Source: Methylocystis iwaonis | GTDB lineage: Bacteria; Pseudomonadota; Alphaproteobacteria; Rhizobiales; Beijerinckiaceae | DNA length: 64,000 bases | Reading direction: 5' to 3' | NCBI RefSeq assembly: GCF_027925385.1 | Contig: NZ_AP027142.1 | Coordinates: 1,098,001-1,162,000, forward strand | In this document: in pieces, positions 19,953 through 27,519 of the stretch | Layout: every line of letters begins with the position of its first letter | How positions within the stretch are numbered: the first letter of the stretch is position 1 | Notes under the pieces: generated by a model | The model's database searches: none | Seen by the model: the letters and a program-made list of their open reading frames with translations, nothing else | Told to the model about the DNA's origin: nothing | Position numbers and translations under genes: made by a program

Positions 19953-20984
19953 ATGACGGCGATCATCGGCTGGGACATTGGCGGCGCCCATGTGAAGGCG
20001 GCGCGCGCGGAGAATGGGCGGCTCGTCGCCGTGACGCAGCGCGCCTGCGCGCCGCATCTTGGCCTCGCGCATCTCGAGGCGCCGATCCGCGAGACGCTGA
20101 AAGAGCTGGGACCGGCGGCGCATCATCGCGTGACGATGACGGCCGAGCTTTCAGACGCTTTCGAGGATCGCGCGAGCGGCGTCGTTTCAGTGGCGGCGAT
20201 CGCGGCGCGAGAGATTGGGGCCGGCGATATTTGCTTCTACGCCGGCGCGCGCGGGTTTATCGCTCGTGCGCAAATCCGTGAGGCCGCAGAGGCCGTGGCC
20301 TCCGCCAATTGGCGCGCCAGCGCGGAGCTTGTCGCGCAGCATTGCGCCGACGCACTGTTCATCGACATGGGCTCGACGACGACTGATCTTGTTCCGATTC
20401 GCGGCGGCCGCGTCTGCACCCAGGGCGCGACCGACGCCGAGCGGCTCGTGAGCGGCGAGCTTTGCTACGCAGGGTTTTCGCGCGGCGCGCCCCAGGCCTA
20501 CGCCACGCGGGCGCCCATCGACGGTCGATGGACGCCGCTTGTCAACGAAGCTTTCGCGTCGATGGCCGATGTGCGGCGCATTCTGGGTGATCTGCCGGAA
20601 GGAGACTGCGGCGCGGATTTGTCGCCGACAGCCGATGGCAGGCCGAAGACGGTTGCGGCGTCTCACGCGCGTCTCGCGCGCCTCGTCGGTCTCGACACAG
20701 GGCGGCTCACGCCATTGCAGGGGCGCGCACTTGCGGCGCATTTTGCCCGCGTGCAGATGCGCGCGATAGAGGATCAGATCGCTCTGCTGGCTTCCCGCGA
20801 AGCCGTCGCGCCCGATGCGCCCGTCATCGGCGCCGGCGTCGGCCGCGCGCTTGTCGCGCGTCTCGCGCAGGCGCAGGGCCGCGCCTATCGGGATTTTGCC
20901 GACTTTATCGCAGCGCCCGACGAGCTGCGTGCGCTAGCCGCTAATTGCGCGCCAGCGGCGGCGTTGGCGCTTCTTTCGGTTTAA
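19953..20984 (+). CDS. H4MPT-linked C1 pathway protein, MfnF-like (hydantoinase/ASKHA fold)
   Basis: The 343-residue protein has an ASKHA-type phosphate loop (IIGWDIGGAHVKAARAENG) and a second phosphate motif (ALFIDMGSTTTDLVPIRGG), followed by SGELCYAGFSRG. This matches the family annotated as probable H4MPT-linked C1 transfer pathway protein, whose archaeal member MfnF joins the furan and tyramine-glutamate parts of methanofuran. Together with the MfnB- and MfnE-like genes at 25.5-27.3 kb it supports synthesis of a methanofuran-type cofactor (inference). The start codon lies 33 bp after a family B repeat with only a weak ribosome site. Confidence 0.85.
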   Translation: MTAIIGWDIGGAHVKAARAENGRLVAVTQRACAPHLGLAHLEAPIRETLKELGPAAHHRVTMTAELSDAFEDRASGVVSVAAIAAREIGAGDICFYAGARGFIARAQIREAAEAVASANWRASAELVAQHCADALFIDMGSTTTDLVPIRGGRVCTQGATDAERLVSGELCYAGFSRGAPQAYATRAPIDGRWTPLVNEAFASMADVRRILGDLPEGDCGADLSPTADGRPKTVAASHARLARLVGLDTGRLTPLQGRALAAHFARVQMRAIEDQIALLASREAVAPDAPVIGAGVGRALVARLAQAQGRAYRDFADFIAAPDELRALAANCAPAAALALLSV

Positions 20985-20997
20985 CCGGCGACCCCCT

Positions 20998-21019
20998 CCC
21001 TGTCCCTCCCCCGCTTTGC
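20998..21019. repeat. Left part of a family C repeat interrupted by an IS element
   Basis: The sequence CCCTCCCCCGCTTTGC forms one arm and the apex of a hairpin whose other arm (GGGAGAGGGG) lies beyond the IS at 22493 onward. Joining the two sides at one copy of the CCGCTTTGC duplication restores the hairpin. Confidence 0.75.
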
Positions 21020-22483
21020 GCTATCGAATGCACACATCGTGATTGCCTCGGTCGGGTCTGTTTGATTCCGTGGGTCGCGTTTTGATTCGCGGGGTGGGGC
21101 ATGGCGATTTCGTATGGACTGGGGCGGTTCGGCGACCGCCGCCTGGAAAAAGGGGGGTCTCGTTGCATCGGGGCCTCGTCGCGCGGCCGTGCGCGCGCAT
21201 CCGTCGGATCGCCGGCGGGCGGCGGGCGCAGGAGGTGCGGCTCGCGCGCTTCCTGCGCAATCCTGCGGTGACCGCCGAGGAGATGGCGCGGCACGCCGCC
21301 GGGCTCACAGCGGCGCGGGCGGCGGGTCGCGACATAGTGGTGGCGCAGGACACCAGCGAGCTGGCGCTCGGCGGCAAGCGCGCGCAGGCGAACGGCTATG
21401 GGCCGGTCGGCAAGGGCGGCGGGACGCGCGGCCTTTTGCTGCACGCGGCCCTGGCGCTCGACGCCGGCACGGGCGCGCTGCTCGGCCTCGCTCATGCCGA
21501 GGTCTGGAACCGCGACACGGGGGCCAAGGTCGCGGCGCGGCGCTCGCGCGCGCTCGCGGACAAGGAATCGCAGCGCTGGCTCGATGTGGCGACGCATGCG
21601 CGCGAGGATTTCGCGGCGGCGAAGCGGATCACTGTCGTCTCGGATCGGGAGAGCGACATCTACGCGCATCTCGCGCAGCGTCCGGGCGGCGTGGAGCTGA
21701 TTGTGCGCGCCTGCCAGAACCGGACGATCGCCGCAGACGGCGAGGATGCGATCGAGCTTTTGTTCCCCTTCGCCGACGGATTGGCCGAGGCGGGCCGCTT
21801 CGTCGCCGAGATCCCGGCGGCTCCGGGACGCAAGGCGCGCAAGGCGGCGCTCGCGGTCCGCGTCTCGCCGGTCACTTTGCGCAAGCCGCGCCACGGCGCG
21901 CGCGACTTGCCGGACGCGGTCGGCGTGACTTTGGTCGACGTGCGCGAGGTCGGGGCCGCCGAGGGCGTCGCGCCCATTCATTGGCGGCTTCTCACGACCC
22001 ATGCGGCGACGAGCCTGGCCGAGGCGCGCCGGGTGATCGACCTCTATCGAATGCGCTGGACCATCGAGGAATTCTTCCGCACGCTGAAGACGGCGGGCTT
22101 CGAGATCGAGCAGGCCGACATCTGCGATCCGAAAGTGATGATCAAGCTGGTGGCGGCGACGGCGGTCGCCGCTGTGACGGTCATGCAACTGGTCAAGGCG
22201 CGCGACGGCGCGACCGACCAGTTGCTGACGGACGCTTTCGAGCCCGAGGACGAAGCGCTGCTCGAGGCCGTCTCGGCGAAGCTCGAGGGCGCGACGGCCC
22301 GCCAGAAGAACCCCCACCGCAAAGGCAGCCTCGCCTTCGCCGCCTGGGTCGTCGCCAGGCTCGGCGGCTGGACCGCCTATTACGGAAAGCCCGGCCCCAA
22401 AGTAATGCGCCAGGGCCTCGACGACTTTCGACGAATAAAGTTCGGAGCCGCGCTGACCTTCTACGATGTGTGAATCCGATAGC
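21020..22483 (+). mobile_element. IS4-family (Tn5/IS50-like) insertion sequence
   Basis: The 1,464-bp element has 21-bp terminal inverted repeats (21020-21040 and 22463-22483, 19 of 21 matching) that begin GCTATCG and end CACACATCGT. It is flanked by an exact 9-bp direct repeat CCGCTTTGC at 21011-21019 and 22484-22492, the duplication size expected for this group. One transposase gene fills it, and its stop codon lies inside the right inverted repeat. The element sits in the apex of a family C palindrome between the MfnF-like gene and the DUF447 gene. Confidence 0.93.
21101..22473 (+). CDS. IS4-family Tn5-like transposase, split by a -1 frameshift
   Basis: The DDE residues are visible: VVAQDTSEL, VVSDRESDIY, and the Y-2-R-3-E-6-K motif YRMRWTIEEFFRTLK. 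The expected N-terminus (MAISYGLGRFGDRRLEK from the ATG at 21101) is in a different frame from the rest (RGVSLHRGL onward). The two join only by a -1 shift at an A5G6 run at 21147-21157. In the main frame the next usable starts are a TTG at 21043 and a GTG at 21094, both of which replace the FGDRRLEK motif with unrelated residues. The gene is therefore frame-split: either a mutation or programmed frameshifting. Confidence 0.8.
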
Positions 22484-22577
22484 CCGCTTTGCGGGAGAGG
22501 GGACGCTCACGATCCGCCTTGCCGATGAAGGCTGCGATGTGCCCCCTCTCCCGCGTCAGCGGGGGAGGGTCGGGGAG
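22484..22577. repeat. Right part of the interrupted family C repeat
   Basis: It begins with the IS target duplication, continues GGGAGAGGGGACGCTCACG and ends with a second hairpin, CCCTCTCCCGCGTCAGCGGGGGAGGG. The stop codon and last residues (SPTLPR) of the DUF447 gene lie within this second hairpin. Confidence 0.7.
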
Positions 22578-23146
22578 GGGGCCGCGGCTTTCTCCAAATG
22601 CGCAGCGATCTTCCCCATCACCATCTCCCAGGCCTCGCGCTCGTCCTCTCCGGCCGTCTTGTCGATCGCGATCTTGAGATAAGCGATCTCGCTGTCGATC
22701 TTCTCGCGCGAGAGCCTATCGAGCCGCGTTGCGAGAATCGCCGCCTCCAACACAGCGGCGCGCGCGCGATTCATGCCGAGAAACGGACGGTGCGATTCCG
22801 TGTGCTGCACGCGGCAAAAGAAGCGTGGGCGCATAGCGTCCTCTTCCACGCGCTCCACTTCGAGCGCCGCATGCGCGAGCGCCGCCGACAGGCGCGGCGC
22901 CGGCCAGCCAGTCACATCCGTCAAAGGAAAGTTACGCACGCCCGTTACAAGGCTCGCGAAGATGCGCGCGTCATCGGTAAAACTGGCCGTGAGCTTCCCA
23001 TTGCGTTCGAGATTGCTCAGCGTCGTCGAGGGGCGGAAGGGCGCGGCGATCCAATAGCCGCCTTCCTCGATCAACCCGAGCGGCGCCACATGCGGCTGGC
23101 CTTCTGCCGCCAGCGTAGTGACGACGCATTCATGAATCAGAGGCAT
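22556..23146 (-). CDS. DUF447-family protein of the H4MPT gene set
   Basis: The 196-residue protein starts MPLIHECVVTTLAAEGQPHV and continues APLGLIEEGGYWIAAPFRPSTTLSNLERN, a split-barrel FMN-binding-like fold seen in DUF447 proteins that accompany H4MPT genes in methylotrophs and archaea. Its role is not known to me. It overlaps the upstream pterin-synthase-like gene by 17 bp, so they are probably co-translated. The C-terminal residues KAAAPSPTLPR are encoded by a family C repeat, so the ancestral protein probably ended slightly earlier. Confidence 0.8.
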   Translation of the reverse strand: MPLIHECVVTTLAAEGQPHVAPLGLIEEGGYWIAAPFRPSTTLSNLERNGKLTASFTDDARIFASLVTGVRNFPLTDVTGWPAPRLSAALAHAALEVERVEEDAMRPRFFCRVQHTESHRPFLGMNRARAAVLEAAILATRLDRLSREKIDSEIAYLKIAIDKTAGEDEREAWEMVMGKIAAHLEKAAAPSPTLPR

Positions 23147-24548
23147 TGCCTTTTTCCTCGCGGGCCTTGCGCATGGTGTGTCCCATTTCCTTGAAGCGGG
23201 CCGCGTCTTCTTCGTCCTTGTCGATGGCGGCGCCGAAATCGAGCGGTTCGTCCTGGCGGTAGCGCTTCCCGAGCTTGAAGGCGAGCTCCGCCTTCATCAG
23301 CTCTGCGCCGAGATAGAAGGCATGCGCGCCGTCTTGCGCCACGTTCAAATGCGGAAATAGCGACATGGCATCGGCCTCGACACAGTGGAAATTCTTGGCG
23401 AAGACATGCACGCCGTCACGCGTCACATCGATGCGGAAGTTTACGTCGCGCAATTCGCGGGCGAGTTCGGCGATCTCTTCCGGCGTCGCGGAATAGGGGC
23501 GCTTGTCGTGCACTTGCAGCAGCGCGTCGCTGTAGCCTTTCGGCAAAGCGCGATCGGCGCGCGCCGCATACATCAGGCGCCGCGCCGCGTCGTGCTCCTG
23601 CAGCGTGCGGCGCGTGTGCGGGCTCACCTGCACGGTGAGAAGATGGCGGATATTCAGCTCCGAGCAGATGCCGAGCATGGCCGCCGTGACGCCGGCCGAA
23701 TCGGCGTCGGTCAATTCGGTGAGATTGCCCGTGCCCATCATGATCTCGGCGTCGGGCTCGCGCGCGCGGATTTCGACGTAACGCGCGATCGAGGCTGCGA
23801 AGCCGAAGTGAATGGGATCGAGAATCGGATCGAGAATGAAGTCGATCCCGCGACGTCTTGCGATGCGCGCGGCGCGTTGCAGCGAATCGAGATCGCCATG
23901 CGGGCGCGGCACCAGGATCGGCGCCAGCGGGGAGTTGTCGGGCAGGATCGACAGCGTTTCTTCGTCGAGGCTCAAAAGATGATCGACGCCGGCCTGCGCG
24001 GCGCGCGTCAGCTCTGCAACACTCGCGGAATCGACCGAGACCTTGAAGCCTTCTGATTTCAGCGCCGCGATCGTTTCTTCCATATGGTCGAAGGGCGTGT
24101 CCGGCAGGCAGCCGAGGTCGATCACATCGGCGCCGGCGCCCCTAAGCGCCCGCGCCTTGGCGACGACCTCTGCGACGCTCATCTTCGAGGCGTCGACGAT
24201 CTCGGCGAAGATGCGCATGTCGTGGCGCGAGAGATCGGGCTTGGCGCCGCCGCGGCCGAGATAGGCGGGCAGGTCTGCGACCTCCTCCGGCCCGCGTTCG
24301 AAGGGCACGCCGAAGCTCTTCGACAGCGCGTCGAGATCGGCGCGGCAGCGGCCGGGCACAATGACGCGGTCGGCTTCGACGGGGCGGGGCAGGCGGCGCT
24401 CGATAATCTCCTGCGTCATCAGCGCCGCGACTTTCACGCCGATATTGTGAATGCGCCAGCCCTGCGCCGCCTCCCCGAAGCCGGCGACCATCCGCTCCAG
24501 ACGCGGATAGGCCAGATGGCCGGTGAGAAACAGCAGGCGCTCGCTCAT
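23130..24548 (-). CDS. Dihydropteroate synthase-like protein (DUF6513 type) of the H4MPT gene set
   Basis: The 472-residue protein has a N-terminal alpha/beta domain (MSERLLFLTGHLAYPRLERM, about 1-140) and a TIM-barrel related to dihydropteroate synthase (about 145-370), with GADVIDLGCLPDTPFD, VSVDSASVAEL, IDFILDPILDPIHFGF and MMGTGNLTELTDADS. A C-terminal extension follows. Homologues occur in archaea and methylotrophs and are proposed to join the pterin and arylamine parts of H4MPT (family knowledge; not proven here). It lies upstream of the DUF447 gene with overlap and 444 bp after the DmrB-like gene. Confidence 0.82.
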   Translation of the reverse strand: MSERLLFLTGHLAYPRLERMVAGFGEAAQGWRIHNIGVKVAALMTQEIIERRLPRPVEADRVIVPGRCRADLDALSKSFGVPFERGPEEVADLPAYLGRGGAKPDLSRHDMRIFAEIVDASKMSVAEVVAKARALRGAGADVIDLGCLPDTPFDHMEETIAALKSEGFKVSVDSASVAELTRAAQAGVDHLLSLDEETLSILPDNSPLAPILVPRPHGDLDSLQRAARIARRRGIDFILDPILDPIHFGFAASIARYVEIRAREPDAEIMMGTGNLTELTDADSAGVTAAMLGICSELNIRHLLTVQVSPHTRRTLQEHDAARRLMYAARADRALPKGYSDALLQVHDKRPYSATPEEIAELARELRDVNFRIDVTRDGVHVFAKNFHCVEADAMSLFPHLNVAQDGAHAFYLGAELMKAELAFKLGKRYRQDEPLDFGAAIDKDEEDAARFKEMGHTMRKAREEKGNASDS

Positions 24549-24603
24549 GCTTGGGCTTTCTTGGCAAGGTTTCTTGGCGTCACGCTTGGTCGCTGGGCGT
24601 GAG

Positions 24604-24733
24604 CGTATCCCTCCCCTTTACGGGGAGGGTGGCGCGCGAAGCGCGACGGGTGGGGTCAGCCCCAACCACTGTCGTAGCGGCTCGAGCCCCACCCGGCGGC
24701 CTTCGGCCGCCGACCTCCCCGTAAAGGGGAGGT
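24604..24733. repeat. Intergenic palindromic repeat, family B, copy 2
   Basis: Same layout as the copy at 19782-19920: outer TCCCTCCCCTTTACGGGGAG hairpin, a variable centre (GCGCGAAGCGCGAC in place of the other copy's GGCGGGGTC), a shared CCCACCCGGCGGCC and outer CCTCCCCGTAAAGGGGAGG. It lies upstream of the pterin-synthase-like gene. Confidence 0.85.
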
Positions 24734-24866
24734 AAGGGGATCAACCACGCCAGATCGCCATTTGCCCAACTACCTTACGATCCGATTTAGCATGAAGTAG
24801 GGGCCTTACCCCACCCCGGCCTGCTTTGCAGGCCGACCCCATTTGAACGGCTTGCATGGGGCGCTG

Positions 24867-24955
24867 TCATTCCCGGCGGGCCGAAGGCCCGACCGGGAAT
24901 CGCTGGTTTTGCACTGGATTCCCGATCGCTCGCTTTGCGAGCGTCGGGAATAACA
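24867..24955. repeat. Intergenic palindromic repeat, family A, copy 2
   Basis: TCATTCCCGGCGGGCCGAA, then GGCCCGACCGGGAATC, a shortened middle (GCTGGTTTTGCACTGG) and ATTCCCGATCGCTCG with a GCGAGCGTCGGGAAT arm. With the family B copy it fills most of the 444 bp between two H4MPT genes; the rest shows no gene. Confidence 0.8.
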
Positions 24956-24992
24956 CTCGCCCGATGACGGCGCCACGCCACGGACCGAGGGC

Positions 24993-25553
24993 TCAGCTCT
25001 GCCCCGAAAGCTCGCGCTTGCGCCGCTCCACGGCTTCCTGCAGCGCGGCGAGGCTTTCGGCGACCTGCGTCGCCTCGAAGGATTTCAGCCGGTCGGTGTT
25101 CTCCAGATCGATGCGGCGCGGATAGACCATCACCATGCCCTTGGGGGCGCGGGTCTCCAGCTCCGGCGCGGTGTCGCAGGCGAAGACGATCGTCGGCACG
25201 CGGCATTTGCCCGCCTGCGCGAAGACGTTGGTCGCGAGATTATCCGAGATGCCGGCGACGGCCTTGGCGACCGTGTTCGAGGTCGCGGGCGCGACGACCA
25301 GCGTATGATAGACGTTGTAGTAGAAATTGCCGACCGGCGCGGCGCTTGCGGTCGTGTCCTTGAAGATGCGGATCGTATCCGGCAGATCGAGGTCGTGCTT
25401 ATACATCCGCACGACTTCCGCCGCCGCCTTGCTAACGAAAAGGTCGCAATGGTCGAGGCCGCGGATCATCTCGAGACATTCCGTGAAGAAATGGCCCGAA
25501 CCCGTGAGCGCCCATCCCCAACGCGGCGAAACGACGTCTTTCTTTTTTGTCAT
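24993..25553 (-). CDS. DmrB-like flavoprotein (dihydromethanopterin reductase type)
   Basis: The 186-residue protein resembles archaeal-type flavoproteins of the Dfp/UbiX fold: WALTGSGHFFTECLEMIRGL at the N-terminus, LFVSKAAAEVVRMY, VGNFYYNVYHTLVVAPATSNTVAKAVAGISDNLATN and IVFACDTAPE. DmrB-type enzymes reduce dihydromethanopterin to H4MPT, the last biosynthetic step, and related proteins occur in methylotrophs (family knowledge). Its ATG overlaps the stop of the MfnE-like kinase gene by 4 bp, which indicates co-translation. The reductase role is a good but unproven inference. Confidence 0.82.
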   Translation of the reverse strand: MTKKKDVVSPRWGWALTGSGHFFTECLEMIRGLDHCDLFVSKAAAEVVRMYKHDLDLPDTIRIFKDTTASAAPVGNFYYNVYHTLVVAPATSNTVAKAVAGISDNLATNVFAQAGKCRVPTIVFACDTAPELETRAPKGMVMVYPRRIDLENTDRLKSFEATQVAESLAALQEAVERRKRELSGQS

Positions 25554-26185
25554 GAAGCGATCTTCTGTGTTGCGGAAGCGACAGGCGCGCCGGGCAGGGC
25601 GCCGCTGGCCATGAGCGCGCCCGCAGTGGCGAGCGCGCGGGGGCCGGCGACATTGACGGGCATGCCGTCGACATAGTCACGAAAAGCCGGATCCACAATG
25701 CCGGCGGAGGCGATGCTTTCCAAAGCAGAATCGGCGCCGATATCGACGCTTTTGATCAGTAACAGGGCGCCTGCGCCCGTTTGCCGCGCGAGCCAGGCGG
25801 CGAGGCTATCCGAGGTGACGTCCCAGCCGGGCGCAATGTCGCGCGCCGCGCCGGCCATCTTTGCGGCGCGCCACAAAGCGATCTGGCCGCGCTTATGCGC
25901 CGCGTCGATCTCCTCGCGCGTCGCTGCGAGGGCAAGGCCGTAGAGGTCGGCGAGCGCCAGCGCATATTGCTCCATGGCAAGGATGGCCATGGCGTGCGCG
26001 GCTTCTTCGGAAAACAAGAGCTTCGGCTGCGCGGCGCGCACCGCGTCGGCGAAGGGGCCGCCGCCGCAAACGAGCGTCAGCCGGTGCGGCCAGCGCGCAA
26101 GCGCCTCGATCCAGCGCGCGAGATGGGGCGAGTCGTGGAGACTGCCGCCGATCTTCGCGACGAGGAGAGGCGCGCGCGTCGTCAT
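25550..26185 (-). CDS. MfnE-like amino-acid-kinase-family protein
   Basis: The 211-residue protein has the amino acid kinase fold: VAKIGGSLHDSPHLARW (phosphate loop), LTLVCGGGPFADAVR, and LLLIKSVDIGADSA near the C-terminus. In methanogens MfnE phosphorylates an aminomethylfuran phosphate in methanofuran synthesis; the adjacency to an MfnB-type gene 1 bp upstream and to the MfnF-like gene nearby favours that role here (inference). It overlaps the downstream DmrB-like gene by 4 bp. Confidence 0.82.
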   Translation of the reverse strand: MTTRAPLLVAKIGGSLHDSPHLARWIEALARWPHRLTLVCGGGPFADAVRAAQPKLLFSEEAAHAMAILAMEQYALALADLYGLALAATREEIDAAHKRGQIALWRAAKMAGAARDIAPGWDVTSDSLAAWLARQTGAGALLLIKSVDIGADSALESIASAGIVDPAFRDYVDGMPVNVAGPRALATAGALMASGALPGAPVASATQKIAS

Positions 26186-26186
26186 G

Positions 26187-27302
26187 TCAATCCGGCACAG
26201 CGCGTTTATGGTCGTGGCGCTCGCGGCGGATTTTCACGCCGACGGCGCCGGGCGCGACGTCGAGCTTCTCGACCTGCACGGTCACCGCGCGCACGCGCTC
26301 ATGCAGCAGCACGCTTTCGGCGAGGCGCTCGGCGATCGTTTCCACCATCGCGACATGGCCGCTCGCCAGGATCATTTTGATCGCGTCCATGATGACGTCG
26401 TAGGAGAACACCGCGCGCATATCGTCGGAGATTTCGGCGCGCGTCACCTCGGCGTCCACATTGAAGCGCACGCGCTGCGTATGGCCATATTCATGCGCAT
26501 AGGCGCCGACTTCCATGGGCAGCACATAGTCGTGCAGGAAGACGCAATCCGTGTCGTCGACGCCCGGCGGCTGGATGAAGCCGCGGGCGATCAGCGCCCA
26601 TTCGGCCGCCATTTCCTCGACGACGTCCGGGCGCGTCGGGATGAGGTCGCGAATCAGCGCCACGGCGGCGGCGGAGAGCGCGCCCTGCCGGTCGCCTTGC
26701 TCGCAGAGCGCGCCGCGAAAGCCGATGACGTCGGCGCCGGTGACGAGAAGACGCGGCACGTCCGGCGGCTCCAGCGCGCCGGCGAGGCCCGCCGCCAAAC
26801 GCAGCTCGTGGCAGCTCGCGGCGAACTCGGAAAGCGCGCCGACCGTCATGATGTCGATCAAACGACCGTTGTGCTTATGCGCCGTGTCGAGCATGGCGCC
26901 GTGGAAGCCGGCCTTGGCCAGCGCCGGCAGCCGCGAGAAATCCGGATGCAGATCGGCAAAGAGCACGGCGACGAGCTTCACGCGCTTGGCGATCGGCGCG
27001 AGGGCAGCGATGATCTCGTCGGCGTCGGGCGTCGAGGGCAGCGCGAATTTCACATATTCGACGCCGGTCTCGATCGCTTCCTCGAAGGCCTGGCGGGCGT
27101 GTGCGGCGTCATGCGGGAGATCCACCACGGCGCTGACCGGGCGCCGGCCCGCCACAGCGGCGACGATCTCCTTGATCTGCGCCAAAGACAGCGCGCCCAG
27201 CGCGCCGCGGGCAGGGTCCTTGCAGTCGATGATGTCGGCGCCATAGGCGAGGGCGGTCTCCGCCTCCTCTCGCGACAGAACGCTGGCCAACATCAGTGTC
27301 AT
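26187..27302 (-). CDS. Fusion of MfnB-type (5-formylfuran-3-yl)methyl phosphate synthase and dihydroneopterin aldolase-like domain
   Basis: The 371-residue protein has two parts. Residues 1-235 are DUF556/MfnB-like: MLASVLSREEAETALAYGAD, IIDCKDPARGALGAL with the probable catalytic Lys, YVKFALPS, and GFRGALCEQGDRQGALS; MfnB makes the furan precursor of methanofuran. Residues 250-360 resemble FolB-type dihydroneopterin aldolase: CVFLHDYVLPMEVGAYAHEYGHTQRVRFNVDAEV, FSYDVIMDAIKMIL and VETIAERLAESVLLHERVRAVTVQVEKLD. This couples methanofuran and pterin synthesis in one polypeptide. It is the first gene of the operon; GGAG lies 9 nt before the ATG. Confidence 0.87.
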   Translation of the reverse strand: MTLMLASVLSREEAETALAYGADIIDCKDPARGALGALSLAQIKEIVAAVAGRRPVSAVVDLPHDAAHARQAFEEAIETGVEYVKFALPSTPDADEIIAALAPIAKRVKLVAVLFADLHPDFSRLPALAKAGFHGAMLDTAHKHNGRLIDIMTVGALSEFAASCHELRLAAGLAGALEPPDVPRLLVTGADVIGFRGALCEQGDRQGALSAAAVALIRDLIPTRPDVVEEMAAEWALIARGFIQPPGVDDTDCVFLHDYVLPMEVGAYAHEYGHTQRVRFNVDAEVTRAEISDDMRAVFSYDVIMDAIKMILASGHVAMVETIAERLAESVLLHERVRAVTVQVEKLDVAPGAVGVKIRRERHDHKRAVPD

Positions 27303-27339
27303 TTATTCAGGCTCCGGGAGAAACTCATCGCGCAGTTTT

Positions 27340-27454
27340 CTCCCTCTCCCGCTTGCGGGAGAGGGTGGCCCCTGCGTGAGCAGGGGTCGGGTGAGGGCCC
27401 GCCCTCATCCGTCACCGCTTCGCGGCGACGCCTTCTCCCGCAAGCGGGAGAAGG
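27340..27454. repeat. Intergenic palindromic repeat, family C
   Basis: CTCCCTCTCCCGCTTGCGGGAGAGGG forms a hairpin at one end and CCTTCTCCCGCAAGCGGGAGAAGG at the other; between them CCCCTGCGTGAGCAGGGG is a third hairpin. It fills the gap between folC and the MfnB fusion gene. The apex CCGCTTGCGG is the sequence targeted by both IS elements elsewhere in the window. Confidence 0.85.
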
Positions 27455-27519
27455 AAGAATTCCGCGCGGGGCGGATTCTCCATATACGCTCTTGTCACTT
27501 CTGTGAATTGCCGCGCTGG

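Noticed and set aside
21114..22682. A 522-codon open frame overlapping the first transposase
   Set aside because: It is a third-frame shadow of the transposase, mostly Arg/Gly/Ala, without the DDE motifs.
19782..24733. CRISPR array
   Set aside because: The repeated palindromes are dispersed, each locus has only one copy, there are no regular spacers and no cas genes.
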